Shown: piece after piece, positions 5,894 through 8,935 of the stretch
Layout of the letters: each line of letters opens with the position of its first letter
Numbering within the stretch: the first letter of the stretch is position 1
NCBI GenBank assembly: GCA_050264575.1
Contig: JBLNGH010000015.1
Coordinates: 1-8,935, forward strand
DNA from: DASQFI01 sp050264575
Lineage (GTDB): Bacteria > Acidobacteriota > Vicinamibacteria > Vicinamibacterales > SCN-69-37
DNA: 8,935 nt
Direction of reading: 5' to 3'
Translations under genes and position numbers: made by a program
Notes under the pieces: model-generated
Seen by the model: only the letters and a program-made list of their open reading frames with translations
What the model was told of the DNA's origin: nothing
The model's database searches: none

Positions 5894-7945
5894 ATGCCGC
5901 TGCCCGCCGGAACGCGACTCGGTGCATATGAAGTGATCGACGCCCTCGGCGCCGGTGGGATGGGCGAGGTCTACCGTGCCCGGGATACCAAGCTCGGCCG
6001 CAGCGTCGCCATCAAAGTCATTTCCGAAGCATGCCTGTTTGACTCGGATCACGTCGCGCGATTCGATCGCGAAGCCAAGGTCCTCGCCTCGCTCAACCAT
6101 CCGCGCATCGCGACGCTGTACGGCATGGAGCAATCGGCCGGCCGTCATTTCCTCGTGATGGAGCTGGTCGAAGGTGAGACGCTGGCCGACCGGCTGCGGC
6201 GCGGCGCGATGTCGGTGGCGGACGCGCTCGGCGTGGCGCAGCAGATCGCGGAGGCGCTCGAAGCTGCGCACGAACGTGGCGTGATTCATCGCGATCTGAA
6301 GCCGGCGAACGTGAAGGTCACCCCCGACGAGCGGGTGAAAGTCCTCGACTTCGGTCTGGCGAAAGCGATCGAGAGTGAGCAGGCGTCGGTCGACACGAAC
6401 TCCCCGACGCTCAGCATGCGGGCAACGCAAATAGGCGTCATCCTCGGCACAGCCGCCTACATGTCGCCGGAGCAGGCGAAGGGCGCCCCGGTCGATCACC
6501 GGAGCGACATTTTCTCGTTCGGTGTCGTCCTCTTCGAAATGCTGGCCGGACGGCGGCCGTTTCAGGGCGACACAGCAGCCGAATTGCTCGCATCCGTGCT
6601 CGTTCGCGATGCGGATCTGGAGTCGTTGTCGCCCGCCCTGAACCCCCGCCTCCGCGATCTACTTCGTCGGTGCCTGGAGAAACAGCCGAAACGACGCTGG
6701 CAGGCCATCGGAGACGTGCGAGCGGAGATTGAAACGATTGCCGCGACGCCCCAAGCGCCAGCGCCACTTGTTCAACCCATGGCCGCGAGGCGGCCGCTGT
6801 GGAAGCGCGTCGTCCCGTTCATCGCAGTAGCTGCGTTGTCATCAGGTCTCACGTACGTGGCGGTCCGGGGCTTCCGGCCGTCGGCGCCACGGCCGGCGAC
6901 CGTGGTCAGATTTTCGATGACGATGCCGGAAGGAAACCCGCTCGCAGGAGGGATGGGTCGGCGGTTTCTCGCGATTTCTCCGGATGGCACCCGCATTGCC
7001 TATTTCTTAGGGGGTCGGCTGTTTCTCCGATCGCTTTCGGATCCGGAATCGACCCCGGTTCCAGGAGTGGAGACGGCGCAGCAGTCGACCAGTCCCGCCT
7101 TTTCACCGGACAGCCAGTCGATCGCTTACTGGGCCTCCGATCGAACGCTCAAGCGATTCGCCGTCGCAGGTGGCGCAGCGGTCACGATCTGTCCGCTCAC
7201 GGCGAATCCAATGGGGTTGACTTGGGCCCCTGACGGGATCGTTTTCACACAGGGACCACAGATCTTACGGGTCTCAGCGGCCGGCGGGAATCCCGAACAG
7301 CTCGTTTCTGCAAAGGCCGACGAGTTGGTCGACGGTCCACAAATGCTCCCGGATGGCCAGATCCTGTTCACCGTGAATGCAGCCGCCCCCAGTCCCGACT
7401 CATGGGACCGGGCTGCGGTGGTCGTGCAGTCGTTGAAAACGGGTGAACGAAAAACGTTGGTGTCGGGCGGGGCCGACGGCCAGTATCTCCCGACGGGCCA
7501 TCTCATGTACGCCTTGGGCGGGACGCTGCTCGCCATGCCGTTCGATCTTCGCCACTTGCAACCAATCGGACAGCCGATCCCAGTCGTCGAAGGCGTCAGA
7601 CGCGTGACCGGTGGCGCCAGCGGGGCATCGCAGGTCAGCGTTTCGACCACGGGGTCGCTTGTCTACATTCCTGGCCCGCCCGGGTCGGCGGCGACACAGT
7701 TCGATGTCGCCTTGACGGATCGGAAAGGGAACATTGAACCGCTGCGACTTCCGTCGGCTTCTTACGAGTACCCACGGGTTTCCCCTGACGGAAGACAGAT
7801 CGCCTTCGGTACGGAAGACGGCAAAGAGGCCGTCGTGTGGGTCTACGATCTGGCCGGGACGAACGCGGTGCGTCGTTTGACGTTTGGTGGAAGGAACCGG
7901 TTTCCGGTGTGGTCGTCCGACGGGCAGCGGATCACCTTTCAGTGA
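5894..7945 (+). CDS. Receptor-like Ser/Thr protein kinase (kinase 2), N-terminal part, ended by an in-frame TGA
   Basis: This is a paralogue of kinase 1 with the same layout. The kinase domain (about 10-280) has glycine loop GAGGMGEV (19-26), Lys41, Glu60, HRDLKPAN (132-139), DFG (152-154) and GTAAYMSPEQ (185-194), so it should be catalytically competent. A membrane helix spans about 305-323. Propeller motifs follow: ISPDGTRIAY, FSPDSQSIAY, SPDGRQIAFG and WSSDGQRITFQ. Translation stops after residue 683, midway through the propeller, at a TGA, but the same frame continues with matching sequence to 8620. With that codon read through, the protein would be 908 residues, close to kinase 1's 883. 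The ATG at 5894 fits the family start (MPLPAGTRLGAYEV); an in-frame TTG at 5813 adds 27 residues unlike the family and was not used. The gene is probably a recent pseudogene or makes a truncated kinase with an incomplete sensor. Confidence 0.9.
   Translation: MPLPAGTRLGAYEVIDALGAGGMGEVYRARDTKLGRSVAIKVISEACLFDSDHVARFDREAKVLASLNHPRIATLYGMEQSAGRHFLVMELVEGETLADRLRRGAMSVADALGVAQQIAEALEAAHERGVIHRDLKPANVKVTPDERVKVLDFGLAKAIESEQASVDTNSPTLSMRATQIGVILGTAAYMSPEQAKGAPVDHRSDIFSFGVVLFEMLAGRRPFQGDTAAELLASVLVRDADLESLSPALNPRLRDLLRRCLEKQPKRRWQAIGDVRAEIETIAATPQAPAPLVQPMAARRPLWKRVVPFIAVAALSSGLTYVAVRGFRPSAPRPATVVRFSMTMPEGNPLAGGMGRRFLAISPDGTRIAYFLGGRLFLRSLSDPESTPVPGVETAQQSTSPAFSPDSQSIAYWASDRTLKRFAVAGGAAVTICPLTANPMGLTWAPDGIVFTQGPQILRVSAAGGNPEQLVSAKADELVDGPQMLPDGQILFTVNAAAPSPDSWDRAAVVVQSLKTGERKTLVSGGADGQYLPTGHLMYALGGTLLAMPFDLRHLQPIGQPIPVVEGVRRVTGGASGASQVSVSTTGSLVYIPGPPGSAATQFDVALTDRKGNIEPLRLPSASYEYPRVSPDGRQIAFGTEDGKEAVVWVYDLAGTNAVRRLTFGGRNRFPVWSSDGQRITFQ
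7943..7945 (+). other. In-frame TGA replacing a conserved propeller serine
   Basis: The codons around it read G-Q-R-I-T-F-Q-stop-D-R-E-G-D. The same motif in kinase 1 reads GTKIAYRSDQGG and GKELFFVSDDRK, and the kinase 2 tail has GRWVAYSSSDGG, so a serine is expected exactly at the stop. One base change (TCA to TGA) explains it, with no frameshift. Confidence 0.85.
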
Positions 7946-7966
7946 GATCGAGAGGGCGATCTGGCT

Positions 7967-8620
7967 GTGTTCTGGCAGCGTGCCGACGGAAGCGGCGTGC
8001 CGGAGCGGCTGACAAAACCCGAACAAGGGACCGCCCATGTTCCCGATTCGTGGTCACCAGACGGTGCTCACCTGGCCGTCACGGTTGTCAAAGGCTCGAC
8101 CTTTTCGATTGCGATGCACTCGGTGCGAGACGGAAGGACCACGGAGTTCGATAGCGTGAAGTCGACTGCCCTGCCGACGGCCGTGTTTTCGCGAGACGGC
8201 CGATGGGTCGCCTACTCATCGTCGGATGGTGGATCGGCGAGCACGCAGGTGTATGTGCAGCCGTTTCCGGCAACAGGCGCCCGATATCAGGTATTCGCCA
8301 AGCCTGCCGACAACCCGCACCATCCGCTTTGGTCGCCCGACGGCAAGGAACTCTTCTATGTCCCGCGCGTCGGCGGGTTCGAAGCGGTGAGCGTGATCAC
8401 CCAGCCAACCTTGGTGTTCGGCAATCCTGCGCAGGTGCCGAGGGTGTTTCCAACGGCAGCGCCAACGACGCCGAGAACGTTCGACATCACGCCGACCGGC
8501 AAGATTGTCAGCGTAATCGCCAGCGGTCAGACATCGGCCGCCGCTGCAGACCGGCCCGTGATTCGCGTCGTGTTGAACTGGTTCGACGAACTGAACGCGC
8601 GAGTACCTCCGGCACGGTGA
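7967..8620 (+). CDS. C-terminal propeller fragment of kinase 2
   Basis: This continues the kinase 2 frame after the TGA at 7943-7945; the coding similarity actually resumes at 7946. It holds the last propeller blades, with motifs SWSPDGAHLAV, FSRDGRWVAYSSSDGG, TQVYVQPFPATGARYQV and LWSPDGKELFYV, which align with the C-terminal third of kinase 1. It ends in VIRVVLNWFDELNARVPPAR, a typical family terminus. The first possible start is a GTG at 7967, with GAGAGGG at 7950-7956 ten bases before it, so re-initiation is formally possible. However, those bases also encode the expected residues RE-G, so the match may be accidental. A separately made fragment would have no signal peptide or membrane helix and would stay in the cytoplasm. 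The best reading is the 3' half of one interrupted gene spanning 5894-8620. Confidence 0.75.
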   Translation: MFWQRADGSGVPERLTKPEQGTAHVPDSWSPDGAHLAVTVVKGSTFSIAMHSVRDGRTTEFDSVKSTALPTAVFSRDGRWVAYSSSDGGSASTQVYVQPFPATGARYQVFAKPADNPHHPLWSPDGKELFYVPRVGGFEAVSVITQPTLVFGNPAQVPRVFPTAAPTTPRTFDITPTGKIVSVIASGQTSAAAADRPVIRVVLNWFDELNARVPPAR

Positions 8621-8646
8621 ATTCAGTTACAGATTCCGACGGGATG

Positions 8647-8662
8647 GCTGCTGGTCAGCAGC
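8647..8662. terminator. Hairpin in the gap between converging genes
   Basis: GCTGCT (8647-8652) pairs perfectly with AGCAGC (8657-8662) around a GGTC loop. It lies in the 61-bp gap between the end of kinase 2 and the end of the right-hand permease, where a shared terminator would be expected. No T run follows on either strand, so termination is only suggested. Confidence 0.3.
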
Positions 8663-8681
8663 GGGGCTACTGATCGTCGGG

Positions 8682-8935
8682 TTACTGCTCGGTCAACACA
8701 TTCAACGGATCTACTTTTGCCGCACGATACGCGGGCGAGAGACACGCGAGCAGGGCAACGACGCCGGTCAGCACGGCGACGATGCCAAGTAAGACAGGAT
8801 CGGAAGGCCTGACGCCGAAGACCTGACCTTCCAACACGCGCCCGAGTCCGAGCGCGGCGACCACTCCGAGCGCCAGGCCGAGTGCCACGACCGACAAGCC
8901 CTCTCTGAAAACAATCCGGACGATTCCGCCCGGCG
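8682..8935 (-). CDS. ADOP-type permease, C-terminal end (cut by window edge)
   Basis: The reading frame enters from the right edge and gives about 83 residues to the TAA at 8682-8684. It begins GGIVRIVFREGLSVVALGLA, has one hydrophobic segment there and another at VLLGIVAVLTGVVALLACLS, and ends PAYRAAKVDPLNVLTEQ. The final PA.RAA.VDP motif matches the end of the left permease (PALRAARVDPVIAFR), and the length after the last FtsX signature is normal. It is therefore the last two membrane helices of a second FtsX/MacB-type permease. The true start lies outside the window; an apparent TTG start at 8897 is only internal. It converges on kinase 2 with a 61-bp gap. Confidence 0.85.
   Translation of the reverse strand, partial: PGGIVRIVFREGLSVVALGLALGVVAALGLGRVLEGQVFGVRPSDPVLLGIVAVLTGVVALLACLSPAYRAAKVDPLNVLTEQ

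Noticed and set aside
7943..7990. Selenocysteine insertion at the internal TGA of kinase 2.
   Set aside because: The expected residue is Ser, no SECIS-like hairpin is evident in the following 40 bases, and this family is not known for selenoproteins.

Overview
The window looks like chromosomal DNA from a GC-rich member of the Acidobacteriota, possibly Vicinamibacteria-like. This is inferred from gene content only. Two gene families suggest it: large FtsX/MacB-type permeases of the 'acidobacterial duplicated orphan permease' (ADOP) type, and receptor-like Ser/Thr kinases carrying a long TolB/PD40-type beta-propeller. Both are strongly expanded in that phylum. There is no rRNA, tRNA, CRISPR array, transposase or phage gene.

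Layout from left to right. (1) 59-2035, minus: an ADOP-type permease that keeps the second half of its first periplasmic domain and everything after it, but lacks the first membrane helix and the start of that domain. (2) 2036-2266: a divergent intergenic region with a very good -10 box just before kinase 1. (3) 2267-4918, plus: intact transmembrane Ser/Thr kinase 1 (883 aa). (4) 5001-5066, plus: a short remnant that resembles the extreme C-terminus of a further kinase of the same family. (5) 5099-5678, minus: small genes. These are a convincing 51-aa membrane protein with a strong ribosome binding site, preceded by a poorly known ORF that appears to be frameshifted near its N-terminus. (6) 5679-5893: a divergent intergenic region with a 17-bp dyad and a -10-like box. 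(7) 5894-8620, plus: kinase 2, a paralogue of kinase 1, interrupted by one in-frame TGA at 7943-7945 inside the propeller. (8) 8682-8935, minus: the C-terminal end of a second ADOP permease that runs off the right edge.

How the parts may fit together. Each kinase would place its catalytic domain in the cytoplasm, cross the membrane once near residues 305-325, and expose a beta-propeller outside, as expected for a sensor kinase. The permeases lack an ATPase partner in the window, as is usual for ADOPs. No shared pathway can be shown from sequence. The main message is gene duplication and decay: a shortened permease, an orphan kinase tail, a kinase split by a stop codon and a frameshifted small gene, all within 9 kb. 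I found no convincing new defence or mobile system. The most informative points are the in-frame TGA in kinase 2, the orphan kinase tail, the deletion in the left permease and the overlapping small genes between the kinases.
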